Positions 37,301 through 50,251 are shown, numbered from the stretch's first letter. The stretch: 64,000 nucleotides of DNA from Patiria pectinifera (GCA_029964075.1 CM057149.1:38150900-38214899), one strand, 5' to 3'. A program made the numbers and translations. The notes: generated by a model from the sequence alone, not told the origin.

Positions 37301-40300
37301 CCCTTACCACCCTTAATCCTTCAAAACCCTCTTTGCCAAAGTGGAGGAATTTGGAGGATTGAGGTTACATGGCAAAAGTGTGTTACTGATTTTGTGGGAT
37401 GCACTTTGTCAAGGTCTTGGGCCGGACCTTGTGTTGTTTTTGCTCAGCCATGCATAAATATAGGCCTGGATTATGCTTGAAATCCTCCGTACTGCTCCAG
37501 GATGTCACTGGCCAAGCCTCAACATATTAACAGTCACTGCCGCAGGATTTAGGCAGTGGTCACCCCTCCACAGACCATATTCAAGGAATAATGGAGGAAT
37601 TTGCAGGATTGGGGCTATATGTTTTTTTTCCCCATGAGGCCAATTGGAGGATTTTGCAGGATCTAGGCTACATTTTAGCAAAAAGGCCTAGGGAGTTACC
37701 GGTAGGGTTAATACAATTTTGGTTTCAAAGGAATAGAAAAAAAACACACATGAATAAGCACTCACTGGAGCTACTTTTATCCTGATCCTGGTGACTATAT
37801 CTTGAATGCTCTGTAACCGCACACCGAGAGAGTCTTGGTCGGGTATCCTGGAGAAGACTGATGCTGATACAAGAGGCGAGGGCAGTGTTTGCTCGACGCA
37901 CAGAAGTCGCGTGTCAACCTCCACGATGCTGGCGTGGAGCTTGACGCAGTGGTAGTCTAACTGCCTCACCTCGGCTTTCAGAACACATCTGCGAAAAGGA
38001 GAAAGATACCATGCTAGTCTTTGTCCAAGTCTTGATTTGGCTTTTTTCCCCCTCATACAGCCCAGTCCCTTCCCCTTGGAAGTACGGTCACGTTGCCTTG
38101 GCAACAGACCTCATTCACAGTGAAGCCATTTTTATTGTGTTCCCCGAATGTCGCACGTTTTTAAATATACGCTCAAAACAGTGAGCACGTTTACAGTGTT
38201 ATAGCTCGTGCAATACGTTCTTGTATCCCCGTCAAAGCCATCCAATACTTTATAAATATGTTCCTAGAGGCTGTTTGCCATAGTGACCGACAACCACATT
38301 ACATACTTACACAATTGCCTTGGAGACCGTTGTCATGAGCTCTTGCATAAAGGTGAGGTTCTGTAACCATGCCAACATGTAATACAACACAGCCACTGAC
38401 ATCTGCAAAACACAAATGAATTGTTATAACCGCGGTTCTGAATGACTACAACAGCCAATCGTTTAATGTTATGTTCAAAAATTGAACTTTTCAAGCATTT
38501 GAATTCAAATCTTCGGAATAACTGCGACTGAATCTACTTCTCACAGATGTAGGGCCCAATTTCACGGCGCTGCTTAACAGTTAGCAGAAAAGGTGTGCTT
38601 AGCATAGCAGAAAAAATTTGCTAACCTTAAGCACTATTTCACGGCGTGGACGTGCTAACGGTCGCGCGTGCATGGAGATTTCTATTGTTACGTCACTAAG
38701 TTAAGCAAATCTTTCCTCTGAAGTAAGCATGCCTTTTGCAGTGTTTATGCTTACAGTCTCCATGAAATAGACGGAGGCTCTGTTAGCAGAAAATCATGTG
38801 CTAAGCAGCGCCGTGAAATTAAGCCCCAGTGTTGACTGTCAATCCCTAGCAAAGTCTTCAGCCATATCTGAATTGATCGGCTATGACTAGGAGTAACATG
38901 TGTCTCTAGAAGTGGCTGTGTCTACTTCCCATATACATGTGTGTCAAGGCTAGCCGTGGCTAATTAGCCATGGCTAATTAATTCTGGACACAGTCTTAGG
39001 CTGCATCCAAATTACTTAACTACGGCTTGCAATAACACATGCTCGAATGGTAGCCACAGCCACTGAATTGTACTTCCCATGGAAATGTGTGACACTGATA
39101 GCCAAAGTCGAGGAATTTTGGACGTAATCTTACCTTGGCCATGTTGGCGTCTTTGTCAAGGTCATAGGTCGAGGACATCTTGGGTAACTTGGCTGTGTGT
39201 CAAAGCGATGGCAATTTGGGGTCAGGATCGGCGTGGCAATCATTTAAAATTAAAAGGAACAAAATGTGACTGACATGTAGAATGCTTGGAGTTATAAATA
39301 GCAATACCCTGAAAAAGTTGCAGGTTAACGTGACACCATGCTCACGCGCAGTTGGCACACACGTGCTGGTTGCTCCTTTGACCAATTGGGTTTTCAAACG
39401 AGGCATGCACCTCACATTTAGAGGCACGACTCGGTGTTGTAAATACTGATCACCAGATTGGTTTATGCTTACGTTGAGAAGGTGTCTCCACACGTGGAAA
39501 ATCACTCCTGCCCACCTCCAACAGAATCACAGGGTTCTGAGGAGTCGTCTCTGGGTAGGACTCGCATTTGAGCGAAGCGTCCGGGCAGAAGCAGTCTCGG
39601 TCCCAGACCAATGCCTGGGTCGTGGCTTGGACGCCAGTCTGCTCGGCAACGGCCTCTTGGAACTCTGCCAACGTGCCGCGCGGCTCCGCGTAGATCTTGA
39701 GACATTCCGACTTCGAGACGTGGAATAGGTCGACCACCTTCATGGCCAGTAAGACTTGGACTTCGTCAAAGAATTGGTTGAAGGTCCACATTCGCTCCGG
39801 GTTGCACTCCAGCAGGCCACGCAGGATTTTGGTCAGCAAAATTTTCAGACCACTTTTGTAGTAAAGGGGGGGGGGGGAGAAATTGCATGAAAAGCAACAA
39901 TAATAACGGGAAAGTATCACATTTTGACTCTAACAAATTTTTGTGAATATTGGGTTGAGGGAGGGTTGTACATTCCTCAATAATTGTTTCTGTTAGCCTT
40001 TAAAGCCCCAATCAGCATACGAGCCATTAACTTAATACCACGGGGTCCCGCCCCCCATTTTGGGGGCAAATATACCATAATAAATAATACAACCTAAGTC
40101 AAATACAACTTAGCAGTAAATATCTGGCTGATACCATTAAGTAGTTGGTCCATACTAGATCTGCGTTACTCACAAACACAAAGGACTTGTATCATACTCA
40201 ACATTTTGAACTAGGTCTCAAAACTTAACTCAAAAGACAGATCAGTAGTCGTAATGGTTGGCTCTTGCGTTCCTGATTTGAAGGAACCTGCGCTCCAGGA

Positions 40301-43300
40301 ACATCAATTTCTATAAACCAAGGCCAGACACTAGAAGTATTCTTCTAACTGACTCCAAAGCAAGACATGAAGCCTCACCCCAAGCTGAAGCCAGGTTTCA
40401 AAAACACCCATAATATATAAATGGTCTGTTACCCGGACTTTCCACCTACCGTGACAGTCTGCATGTGTTGGGTAGCTCCGAGCTCCACTCTATAGGCCCA
40501 TTCATGGAATCTTTCTGCACTCCAGAAATTACACCGGACTTTTTCTTAGTAGTTATGTGAAACCTGAACGAAAAAAATCCCGGAAATATGCATCAGCAAA
40601 AAGATCGAATTAGCGTCAGAATAACTTGTGAAAGTCCAAAGATAATTCAATTAGTTGGAAAGTGACACAAAATTAATGGGTAATTCAACAAGAATATTGA
40701 CTGGTTTTTTTGTTTGTTAACAACTTCATATTTACCACAAACTTAACAAGAAGAAAATTTGGTGATTTTACGAAAACGACAAAAAAGTCTTCTAATTCTT
40801 ATTCAAAACTAAAGAAAATCTATCCACTTTACATTGTCTCCCTGTTTTTTCTGCCACCAAATGGTCTGAAGGGAAGTACGCCGGTCGCGACGTGGTAGAA
40901 CGTAATGCCGATACTCCAGAGGTCAATACGAGCCGAGAAGGTTTTGCCTGTTGGTTGTCTCAAGACAGCACGCTCGTATAAGTCTGGATGCTGAAAGCCA
41001 AAGCAAGATACAGTTATAAAAGAAATATATGACCTTCCAATCAAAATTGGGGGAGGGGGGAGGAGGGGAGTGATATAACATCTCTTGTTAGAACTTGATT
41101 AAATAACTACTGAGCCAACTTGCTGTACCCTATGTAATCCTGCTGCCTGCATCCACTTTCGTGCACAAATCTACAGCAAGCTCGAAATTTTGTGCGGCTT
41201 TTGTACAGATACTTGCATATTAGCGTTTGTATTTGTGTATGAAGCTGATGCGCACAAAACTGAAACACAAGCACAAATTTAAATGAGTGCTTTAATTCGC
41301 TCCGCGCAAACAACGCACAAGAGCATTTACCTGCTTCCGACAATTTTGTTCATACTGAAACTGCACATCTGAAATTCCATATTCTCTATGTTAACTCTCG
41401 CGTGGCGATTTCAAGAATCGTCATCACTGCTGCAATTCCAAATCCTCCAATTTTAAAAAATTAGGCCAAAAGTCCTTTGAAGGCCTGTCTTTTAAAAAAA
41501 TATTTATTTGATAAAAAGTTTATTGTTAATAGTAGATTGTGTGTAAAAAAATTGTGCACTACAGTTGTTTGTTTGTGTTTTGTGTCATTTTTTTTGTGTC
41601 ATTTTTTTTGTGTTGTTCACAACAAAAAAAACAAACATAAATGAGCTTTTTTTTAGAGAGGTTTTATAGTCATTGTGTTTAAATGGTGATATTCTTTGAA
41701 CGGTTTGAGCAACTTAAGTAATTTTTTTCATCTGAAAGTAGGTTATGAAATTGGCTTTCTAGTCATTATTATTACGGTACTACATATTTTTTAAAATATG
41801 AAATATATATTTTGGGGGTTTGGGTTCCGCTTTTTTTTTTTACTCACCTTGTATGTTTTACAATCAAAATGTCTGCGTCCAGGCTTAAGAAAGCATCTTA
41901 CGCGAAAGATTGAGAAGTTAGTGCTCATCATAATACATAAGGTGACACCCTATGAACTTACCAAATACTCTTCAGTTCCATATAGAGACATGAAGTTCTC
42001 GTCATCTTGCAGCTCCCGCGCCGCACCAAAGTCGGCGAGTTTGTAGACCGAGCTGCCGTCATCACCAGTCACTATCATGATGTTACCTGGCTTGATGTCG
42101 CGATGGACAATGTCCAGGTCTCGCAGATGCTTCATGCCTGCACCTATTGACCGGGAACCAAATAGACAGTCAAACCAACAAACAAAACAAAACGACAATC
42201 AAATATTCCAGTGTTCTCTATGTAAACCATTCAGAGCATGTATCACTGTACATTCGTGGAGGCCCCCGTCAATGGCGAAAGCATCATGTCAACTTTTGTG
42301 CAAAGCAACTGCCCCATATGATGGATTATCTGAACAAAGGCTGGCAAAGAATGTTGCCTCCTGACGCCACATTTTTCATCATATATTATCTCAATAAAGG
42401 TCAGTCATTGCAAAAATGTTGAAAAGACATGAATTTGGGACAGAGAAACATTTCCAAGTTTGTTAGGAATACTTAGAATATATGCACTTGACTCTCCATA
42501 GACTTTGTACACAACCACGGAAGTGGCGTCAGATACTACATTCTTTCCACTGGCCTGATGCTTTGCTCACTGAAGGGGGCCACCGTGGGTGTTTTGCCCG
42601 GAATGGTCTACATTGAACATCCCAGTTTTTAACCATACAATGAAGTCCTAGCAGATATTTAAACACGTGCAACACACAAATTAGCACAGAAAACAAACAA
42701 AAACGAACCAAGTGTATGCACAAACGAGGTGTATGCACAAACAAACCAGCCCACACAGGAAACCCTTTCTATTACCAAATGTTACAAATTCTCTCTCAAA
42801 TTCAGCCCAAAAACCATGTGCAACTGGAGTTACCTGCAGGTGACTGGCTGGCAGCACAAATAGACAAACACACAGACCAACAAAGGTGAAAGACTCTTAC
42901 AGACATCTCCCAAGACTCGCTTAAACTCCACCTCCTCCATCCCATAAGAGTTCTTTGGGTCCTCCAGAAGACTATAAAGACTTCCCCCGGAGCACAGCTC
43001 CATGATGATGACTGGATTCTTGCTGATTTGCTACAAAACCAAAAAATCAAACAAATATCGACTGTTTCAGAGCAACATTTCACAGTCCCTTTTGACAACA
43101 TTATTATAAAGATTTAAAATAACATTGCAAATTGGGTCAAACATAACAGGGGATGAACAATGACAATGGAATGCATCATTCATTGGGATAGCTTGTGATC
43201 ACTTGTGATGGCATGTGCTCGACTTGTGTTGACTTGTGATGACATGCGATGACTTATGGTAACTTGTGATGGATTATGCTTGACTTATGCTTGTCTTGTG

Positions 43301-46300
43301 ATGACTTGTGATGACTTGTGATGACTTGTAATGACTTGTGATGACTTATGATGACTCGTGATGACTTATGATAACTAGTGAATGACTTGTGATGACTTGT
43401 GAATTGTGATTGACCTGTTATGACTTGTGATGATTTGTGATAACTTGTGATTGACTTCTGATTGGCTTATGACTTGTGATGACTTATGATGACCTGTGAA
43501 GTAATGATGACGTGTGAGGGACTTGATTACAATCGTTCCATGTTAGCAAGTTAAACACAATCTTCTTTGAGATTGTCCACTGTGCTCAACTTACGTCTTG
43601 TTCAATGTCAAACAGCTTGACGATATTTCGATGGCTGAGTTTGAGCAAGACGTCAAACTCTCTCTGCTGAACACTCTGCGGTCGCATGTAGCTGAGACTG
43701 TTGAAAGCCTTGGCTGCCACCAACTCACCCGTTTTCTGGATATATACAGAAAGAAGAAGGGTTATAGGCTTAAAAAAAACCCGAGTCTGTAGCGAAAATA
43801 CATGTACCTGTACATACATTTGCACGCCTCTGCTAACTGAATGATCCAATTTGTATACAACTGCTTTAATTCTATTATATCATTTTAACCATTTCACGTT
43901 TGGGGACATGTAAACACGATCCGGCAATGTTCATTTGCAGGGGGGGGGGGTGACACATTAAATCGTCAAGCGGTGGACGTGTATACACTTCAGTGATTCC
44001 CATTGGTTTTGAACACACCATGTTTTGAACTTGAACTTGGCCACTGTACAAGGCCTGTTGTCGAAGCAAATATCAGAGTGTGCCAATCATGTTACGGTGA
44101 GAAGTATCGTACACATTTTGTACAAAAGAGTCAGTACTTGTGTTGATTGACTTAATTTTATCTTGTCTTATTCAAAAATGGTGTTTTTCCAGCCAAAAAT
44201 AATCCTGACAGCAAGTTGTTTGAAGCATTGGCATTGCTTAGTGTATTACATGTATATTCATACTAGACCTAAGTTTTTTACAGACACATTTATGAGAAAT
44301 TTAATGTCTAATGAAACAGAAGTGAAGAGGCTTCCATTTGAAAGCAGGTAAAATTATCCTGATGCGACTTTAATTTAATGAAAACATAAATGCATGTCTC
44401 TTTACAAGTCTTAATCTGAAATGCTGGAATTACACATATTTTCTTTGGTTTTCTTTGGAAAACCTGTAGTTGTGAACAGTTACCTGTTTTAGGGGAGAAT
44501 TTATAAAATAAACACAATTGCCATTTTGAAATAGAATTGCGTAGATTGAAAACAATCAATGTTAGGGTACAAATAGGATTCTTCACATAGTCTTTTATTA
44601 ATAAAGAGTTTGTGGGTTTCTTTTTTGGAAGAAAATTTGTGAGAAAATGATATCCATTTGAAAAAATAAGTTGTAACTGACTTTGGGCAGTTAGGAGATG
44701 GCGATATTCTAAAAGGTACCAAAATGGTGCTTATCGCATTTTGGGAATAAAACTCTTCATTTGTACAGTCATTTCCGGCTGACACACAAGCCAGATAAGA
44801 CATAGAAATGAGGGCTTTACAGTAAATTATCATTGTTGGAACAGAAACTTGTTTGATTGACTGAAATATACACAAATATTGAACTTTAATCTTTAATTTG
44901 TATGTACAAAGTTAAAGGTTCGTTTATATACATAGCGCACACGGGGTTAAAGTTCCCAACACTTTTTCAACATGAAATTGTTAAACGTGTCCAGTAACAC
45001 GAAATCTTAGAATTAAACTATATTATCTAAAAGGTAAAAAAGTATGCAAACTGAACTACATAAACATGAAAAACTGTTGTGTAAAAAATAGCATTTTCCA
45101 TTATGACAACTACATGTTCACATTTAGTTATCCAACCAAATTTAACACTTAAAAAATTGCACATATATTTCTTTTAAATACATGTACATGATACAATTTC
45201 TCAGCCCAGACAGATTATTGTCATACATAATGTATGTGTGACAGTGGCGAGTCCAAGGGGTGCAGAGGCATGCCCCCCCCCCTTACGTGACTCAAAAGCT
45301 GGGAATTCCCCTATAGCACGCAACATACTGTATGTATACATGTTACTCATGTTGGATGAGCATGTACTATGTACAGTATTTAGTACACGTTTTGAGCTAT
45401 AAATAGAGGATTTAATTTGGATAAAATTTACAGCAGGATGAAAAAAAGGGGAAATTCAGTTCCTTGCAACTTTCAGGAAAAAGTTTGCGGACGAGAAATG
45501 TGTACTGTGCAATAACGTAATGTGTACAAATGGTAAGACAGAAGTATAAGAAATTTAAACAAGTGTGTAAGATTACATAATGTATCCTGCTCCTATTACA
45601 TAATTTGCATGTGAATAAACTTAATTGTTTGTGTGTTTATTTCCTTTTACGGGTCCCCACTGTGTATGTACCGACTATATCCTGGTTCAACTACTTCCTC
45701 AACTATGAAAGTTGTGAAATTGTCCCTGAGGTTCAAGGAAATTGAAGAAGAAAAAAAAATATCAACCCCCCAAAAGTTCATTAAACAAAACAGAAGTACA
45801 ATGGAAACTTATGATAATAAAGGAAACCATTCAAAGTTAGTGAATGACAACAAAATGCAGAGTCAACATAACACAGAGATTTACTACCAAAGGGAGTACT
45901 GCTTGAATGTACCAGTACATTGTGCAATGCATAAATACAGCGAATACTTGACTGGTTTTATTGTATGGATCAATGGTATTGCACACAAGTACTATCAATA
46001 GTCACTATCTGGGGAATTCCCTTTCTGTTTCCCAAATTTACCACAATGGGCGGTCATAGCTTTTTTTATGCATTTATCATGTGATTCGTGCATATTGCAA
46101 ATAGACTTTACAGATTGCGCATCAAAGTAAAGAATCATTAAGCAACAACTAAGTCACATTGGATAGGTTATTGAATACGCAGGCAAAAATGTTTCCATAT
46201 GTTTAACTTTGTCATATTCTGATTATATAAATACACATTTGCAATACACGTAACGTTGGGTCATAAGTTATCCTTTTGATTTCCTGCTCACAGATCCCGG

Positions 46301-48859
46301 TTTCAAAACCTGGAAACAATGATATCGAAAGTGCATTCTTTCATAGAATGTCTCTGAAACATGTGACCAAAATGATGAACGGGTAATTCTCTTGGATTTC
46401 TCCAAACCACTTCTCTTTTCAGAGTAATACGTCACTTTCCTTGGCATTGCCAGACTAACTTGTGAGGGAAGGGGATGCAGGATTTTGACTACACAATTGT
46501 CGACCTACAGTTATGGGCAGTAACAAAGCCACAAAAACTTTCTCTGAAATTTGCCAACCGCTGGATTATAACAAGAAGAGAGCAAAATTCCATTCAATTG
46601 ATTCAGAATAGCTTTTCACTGGAAGTATTTCCACGTATCCGGTCTGTTGCAATGAGCCGGATGGAGCCCATTCATTGGAATTGTGGGGTAATCCTATGAC
46701 CGTCATCCGTTCCGAATACCACAAAACCTTTGCGTGTTTACACGTCATGCGACGTGAACTGTTTATACCGGCCAAGTACATATTTATTTCCATCCATAAA
46801 TACACTCTCGATCAAATAATCAAAAGTTCTCGGTCCAAAAGTCAAAACAAGTCAAAAATTATAAATTTCCTTGAACGATTTTATTCAAAAATTTTACCTC
46901 ATGTTTTTCGGGACACCCCTCTGGCTATATTATGGTATGTCCATTCTTGCTAGTGTCGTAAACAACTCCTTTTATGGAGATTGGTGTGCGCGTCGGGCGT
47001 ACTGTGCGATGTGGCACACAACGCAGCTGTGCCGGGGTATTGTGAAGTTAGGACTATGAAATTCTGACTCACTGTTAGTATTGCGCATGCAGGTTTCGTG
47101 AGGATTGTGAACGTTCAACCAATAAAACGGTAAAAGGCACCGGATTTCATAGGAGTCCAAATTTCATGTGATACTGGAAAAGTGTTTAAGACCAGCCAGC
47201 CGGTCTTTATCAACCATTTAAGACCGGCTTCATGATGGGCTCTGGAACAATAGGAATGGGTAAACTGTGACCCCAGACTGGACTCGAACCCACAACCTGC
47301 AGAATTGCCCACAGACCACGAATCCAATGCTCCAGACCACTAGGCCATGGCACTCCTCGGCTGGCCAGTTAGTAATGGTAGTCTAAAGTGGATGTCTAAG
47401 TTTTATACTTAAATAGATTTATGTAGTTGAGTAAATTTTATACAAAAATGGTGTAGGGTCAGGGTGGCCAAAACACACCCATCGCCCTTCTTGTTAAAAT
47501 CTGGGTTCTGAAACTATGGAAGCAGTTTATGCTACTTGCTAGCCACTTTTTCCAAAAGTAACACAATTTTGCCATAAAGAATGATAGTTTTTCCAACATA
47601 AGTAAGATACAAATATAACATGGTTTGAGGGTGGATACTCGATTTTAACTCCCAAGGTATTGGAAGTTGACAAACTAGTTCCAGATGTGAACCCACCCGA
47701 AATAAACCATGTTATATTTGTTTTATTACATCTCATACATAATCAGTTGCCGAATTTTCCCGTTGCAGTACGCACCTCGGCATAATCTTCAGAGGAAATC
47801 GTCCAGCTCGCCAGAAGAATATTGCTCAACCTCAGAAAAGTTCATTTTTCTGCAATACGGTAACTCCTAAGAGTTTTACCGCTTGTGAGCCATTTTTTTA
47901 ATAGAGGATGCATCTTTATTATTAGCCTCAATATATTCTCCACTTTGGCATCACTGAGCTAAGGGAAACAATGGTTATTTTGAGTGCCGGTATCGCTTCA
48001 GGTGTAGCTAGGGTGATGTTCACACATATGTACTACATTCGTGCGATAGTTCCAGAATTGCTTCGCAAGGCGCATTATTTACCCCGTGCATGAATACTCG
48101 CATGCGAGGCTTGTGCGCATGGTAAACAGCAAAATTAGCGGCTGGCGCATGATGGTGAATGGACAAGTGAGAATCCGGCTCTTGATCATGAATATGTATG
48201 AGGTATAGCTCGCCACTGAGAACTTGAAGTGCTCAGTCTCATGTCCGGCAGGAAAGCCTGCAGTTATCAAAGGTCACACGGCAGTGATTCAATTCATTTC
48301 TCAGAAAGTAAGTTACAACCATTTATCTTGTTGACTTATTGGCACGATATAACAGAACAATTGTGAGAAAAAATCACTCGGGTGGGACTCGAACCCACGA
48401 CCTCCTGCTTACTAGTGCAGACATCTTACCAACCACCGAGCTTGCCAGGATCGGCTGGCTGGTTCGAATCAGATACAGCAGCAAGTACCGCAATAAAACA
48501 ACAATTGTTAAATGTATTACCAATTTGACAGTCGAGGTAATTCTGATGGATTAACTTAAAAGTCATCACAATTCCACCACAAGTCATGCAGTCACAAGTT
48601 TTTTTCAAATGAACTGTGACAAAACCATACTTATGTTATCGTTTATCTGTGCTTTACTTGTGACTGGACTTGTGATGAACTTGTGATCTATCACAAGAAC
48701 CTTGTGATCCTTGTGATCCATCATAAGTACCTTGAATTCACCACTGTATATTACCTTGTGCCGGCCCCTGTAGACAGTACTGGTTGCACCTGTGCCAAGG
48801 ACATCATTCAAGTACCAAAGGTACGACTTGGTGCTTCGGATCTGACTGGAAGCAGCCAT
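30686..48859 (-). CDS. TBK1: TBK1/IKK-epsilon-type serine/threonine kinase with repeat-bearing C-terminal tail
   Basis: Seventeen exons, 5' to 3': 48859-48755, 43735-43595, 43030-42901, 42143-41962, 40990-40833, 40563-40450, 39852-39473, 39192-39134, 38402-38311, 37988-37766, 36814-36690, 36087-35971, 35835-35734, 34511-34415, 33341-33216, 31959-31808, 31334-30686. They encode 983 residues in continuous phase. Visible: glycine loop [10 protein letters not shown] (21-30), lysine K44, catalytic HRD (D141), DFG (D163) and activation loop [10 protein letters not shown] with S178 at the place of human S172. The ubiquitin-like domain follows ([13 protein letters not shown]...), then the helical scaffold dimerisation region ([36 protein letters not shown]). 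In animals this kinase acts in innate nucleic-acid sensing and autophagy. Vertebrate TBK1 has 729 residues; the surplus lies in the last three exons. The family assignment is secure; TBK1 versus a common TBK1/IKBKE ancestor is not decided. Confidence 0.95.
32653..32825. mobile_element. MITE with TTGACCTATCGCC ends, copy 1
   Basis: It runs from attgatctatcgccgtttgc to gcgataggttaat and is the same element as 55556-55715, sharing gcgagttagcca and gtccatttgtatatcatg inside. It lies in TBK1 intron 15. Confidence 0.65.
32883..33064. mobile_element. 182-bp element with CAGGGGTGT ends and 6-bp target duplication
   Basis: ATTTAT flanks it at 32877-32882 and 33065-33070. The ends are caggggtgtaagt and the complement of atttcacacccctg. 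The larger element at 57905-59130 has the same termini. CAGGG-type ends suggest a hAT-related, non-autonomous element. It lies in TBK1 intron 15. Confidence 0.75.
33498..33787 (+). mobile_element. tRNA-derived SINE
   Basis: The head has A-box-like tggtccagtggttatgg (33505 on) and B-box gggttcgaacc (33548-33558). The body contains ccacccaggagtataaatgg. The tail has aaagcgctttgagatcg and gaaagcgctatataagc, and ends in tatgattatttattatt. Polymerase III boxes plus a short AT-rich tail repeat are the hallmark of tRNA SINEs. It lies in TBK1 intron 14. Confidence 0.8.
34540..35005 (+). mobile_element. SINE-like repeat body split by a MITE
   Basis: The left fragment contains gtccttgggcaagccactta and the right fragment cctctctccacccaggagta; in the intact SINE at 33498 these blocks adjoin. 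The inserted DNA is the MITE at 34591-34846. The 3' part (ggcatcccatctaggggg, tcatgacagacttt) matches the reverse copy at 18650-18930. Confidence 0.7.
34591..34846. mobile_element. MITE, GGGTCATTCTATAAATTT family, copy 2, inserted in a SINE
   Basis: 256 bp with ends gggtcattctataaatttag and the complement of caaatttatagaatgaccc. It aligns with copy 1 at 11160-11411. The flanks suggest a 4-bp duplication with one mismatch (atct / acct). It lies in TBK1 intron 13. Confidence 0.8.
35290..35660. repeat. GACTTGTGATTG minisatellite
   Basis: More than twenty imperfect 10-24 bp units of the type gacttgtgattggcttgaga occur in TBK1 intron 13. Just before them is the inverse word atcacaagtcaaatcaca, as at other ACTTGTGAT loci in the window. 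Confidence 0.8.
37297..37711. repeat. GGATTTTGAAGGATTGAGG family element, copy 3
   Basis: About 415 bp in TBK1 intron 10, with repeated ttggaggattttgcaggat words and the shared block cagtggtcacccctcca. It aligns in the same orientation as 53668-54085. Confidence 0.6.
38552..38827. mobile_element. MITE with AATTTCACGGCGCTGCTTA ends
   Basis: The left end gggcccaatttcacggcgct and the right end agcgccgtgaaattaagccc are inverted copies over about 28 bp. The interior holds further partial copies (gctaaccttaagcac, tttcacggcgtgg). It lies in TBK1 intron 8 and has no coding capacity. Confidence 0.75.
39473..39852 (-). CDS. TBK1: TBK1 exon 7: end of kinase domain and ubiquitin-like domain
   Basis: It starts [20 protein letters not shown], the end of the kinase C-lobe, and continues into the ubiquitin-like domain ([20 protein letters not shown]). 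It ends in phase 1 with donor GTAAG at 39468-39472. Confidence 0.93.
41962..42143 (-). CDS. TBK1: TBK1 exon 4: catalytic and activation loops
   Basis: It encodes [20 protein letters not shown], then [20 protein letters not shown] and YGTEEYL. All catalytic residues expected of an active kinase are present (H139-R140-D141, K143, N146, D163-F164-G165), as is the phospho-acceptor S178. Acceptor AG is at 42144-42145 and donor GTAAG at 41957-41961. Confidence 0.95.
42357..42546. mobile_element. CTGACGCCAC-family inverted-repeat element, copy 2
   Basis: The left end aaagaatgttgcctcctgac and the right end gtcagatactacattcttt are inverted. It aligns with 50252-50450 in the opposite orientation. It lies in TBK1 intron 3. 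Confidence 0.65.
43146..43530. repeat. ACTTGTGATG minisatellite grown from a MITE fragment
   Basis: It starts with taacaggggatgaacaatg, the complement of the MITE interior at 10450-10470. About 30 degenerate gatgacttgt units follow, up to about 43530. It lies in TBK1 intron 2. Confidence 0.75.
47180..47360 (-). mobile_element. tRNA-derived SINE-like fragment
   Basis: On the minus strand it carries gccatggcctagtggtctgg (A-box-like) and gggttcgagtccag (B-box-like). It ends near ggctggctggtcttaaac. It lies in TBK1 intron 1. Confidence 0.55.
47609..47721. repeat. 113-bp hairpin element
   Basis: The left arm acaaatataacatggttt is complementary to the right arm aaaccatgttatatttgt, with inner words gggtgg / ccaccc also paired. 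It lies in TBK1 intron 1. Confidence 0.65.
48352..48490 (-). pseudogene. tRNA-Ser(AGA)-like repeat module
   Basis: On the minus strand there is an A-box-like segment ggtggttggtaagatg, the anticodon-loop-like word cactagtaagc, and the B box gggttcgagtcccacc. The same module, with loop word ctagaaa as in tRNA-Ser(AGA), occurs at 54835-54905 and about 57090-57165. It lies in TBK1 intron 1, close to exon 1. Confidence 0.5.
48585..48745. repeat. ACTTGTGAT-family repeat fragment near TBK1 exon 1
   Basis: It contains cagtcacaag, aaatgaactgtgacaaaac and several cttgtgatgaacttgtgat units, matching the MITE at 10374-10517. It ends only about 10 bp from the TBK1 exon 1 donor. Confidence 0.6.
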
Positions 48860-49100
48860 GTTGATCGTCTTCGATGAATAAAGATCTGCACTGCAACATC
48901 ACAAAATGGTCAAACAAATTAGATAATGAAATTATGCAAAGGGAAGGGGAGTGGCTTACCATCCTTTCTCCGACTGCCCAATGTCAATTATGTACATACG
49001 GCAAAAAATTAAAAATAAACTTAAAATAATAAACAACGTTGTGTTTCCAGTATTTTAAACCTGACCTACCTCAGTGTATGGGGTGCGATTGGTGGATCTA

Positions 49101-49310
49101 AATTCTAAGTCCAAACCAACCACCCTGTTGGCGGCTACGAGGCTACGGAGTGGGAGTCCCCTTGAATATGCTTGAGAACGAAGCAACACAAAAGGAATGG
49201 GAGTTGCTGAAAAAATTCTAAGTCCAAACCAACTACCCTGTTGGCGGCTACGCGGTCACGAAGTGGGAGTGCAATGGAGCATGACGCATAGTACATACAA
49301 GTAGCGCTGA
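49101..49310. repeat. Direct duplication, period 113 bp, upstream of TBK1
   Basis: The block aattctaagtccaaaccaac followed by accctgttggcggctacg starts at 49101 and again at 49214, each followed by a word like aagtgggagt. It lies 240-450 bp upstream of the TBK1 start codon. Confidence 0.65.
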
Positions 49311-50251
49311 GAATGTTTATTGAGGTCAATCAACCGTGACCTCGTAGCCGGCTATGAGGTGGATAGATCGAGTGGCGGGGTATTCTGCAATTGTGCCTAC
49401 ACAGGGTCGGATGATTGCTCACTTGCTTTTCTGCACAATCGAGTGTTATATAGCGCATATCCACAGATCCCGTCCACCACATAAATACATTTGTAGTTAA
49501 TTGTACGTCATGACTCAAGTACGTAGCCCCGGCCTATTTTATTATATATATTAAAAAAAAACACCCTATTTACTACCAATGACAAATGAGTACCAACCAT
49601 GCAAACCCTTCCTGTTTTTAGGGGCAATCCCAATGTTACCGGGGAAAAAAAACATGGGTATGGGTTTTCAAGCTAACTCAACATCATCGATCATTCCACC
49701 AACCTCGACCACACTGAACACTTCCGTTCTGAACAAAGCTGAACCGGCCGACGTGAACTATTTTATTTTAAATCACTTAACACATGCACATTTCGGTGCG
49801 TAGAAGGTTGTAAAATGTAGCACTAGCAGTACCACTACTGACACCAAATGTTACATCATTTTGACGTCCTAACAATTATTGGTAGGAAAATAATCAAAAG
49901 AGCAATAATATTCATGATAAATTGCGCTATTTTCATCCGCAAGGGTAAGTCCCTCTAATTTGCGTGGAACAGCGCCCTCATTCTTGACTGTTCTATTACA
50001 ACCTACAAGACCGGAAGAAAATAAAAAGCGTCCACGTGGTTGGAAAACAGCACGAAAAGGAGTGGGGGTACGGCTACAAAGCATGTTAAGAATAAGAGGG
50101 TATTTAAAATATTATGTTTACTTCTTGTTATAAGAAGTCATGGAAGTTTGTTATGCTTGTCTTTACATTGTTCAAAGTGTTCAGACCAGTCTCATAGGGT
50201 TTGTGCACAGGGTGACAAGTGATGGCCAGATATGGGGGGAATCTTTCCGAA

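Noticed and set aside
35290-43530. CRISPR-like arrays in the ACTTGTGAT tracts
   Set aside because: Units are 10-24 bp, degenerate and without unique spacers, and the context is eukaryotic introns.
45633-46001. 122-residue plus-strand open frame in TBK1 intron 1
   Set aside because: No recognisable domain, AT-rich composition like its surroundings, and no splice or promoter support.
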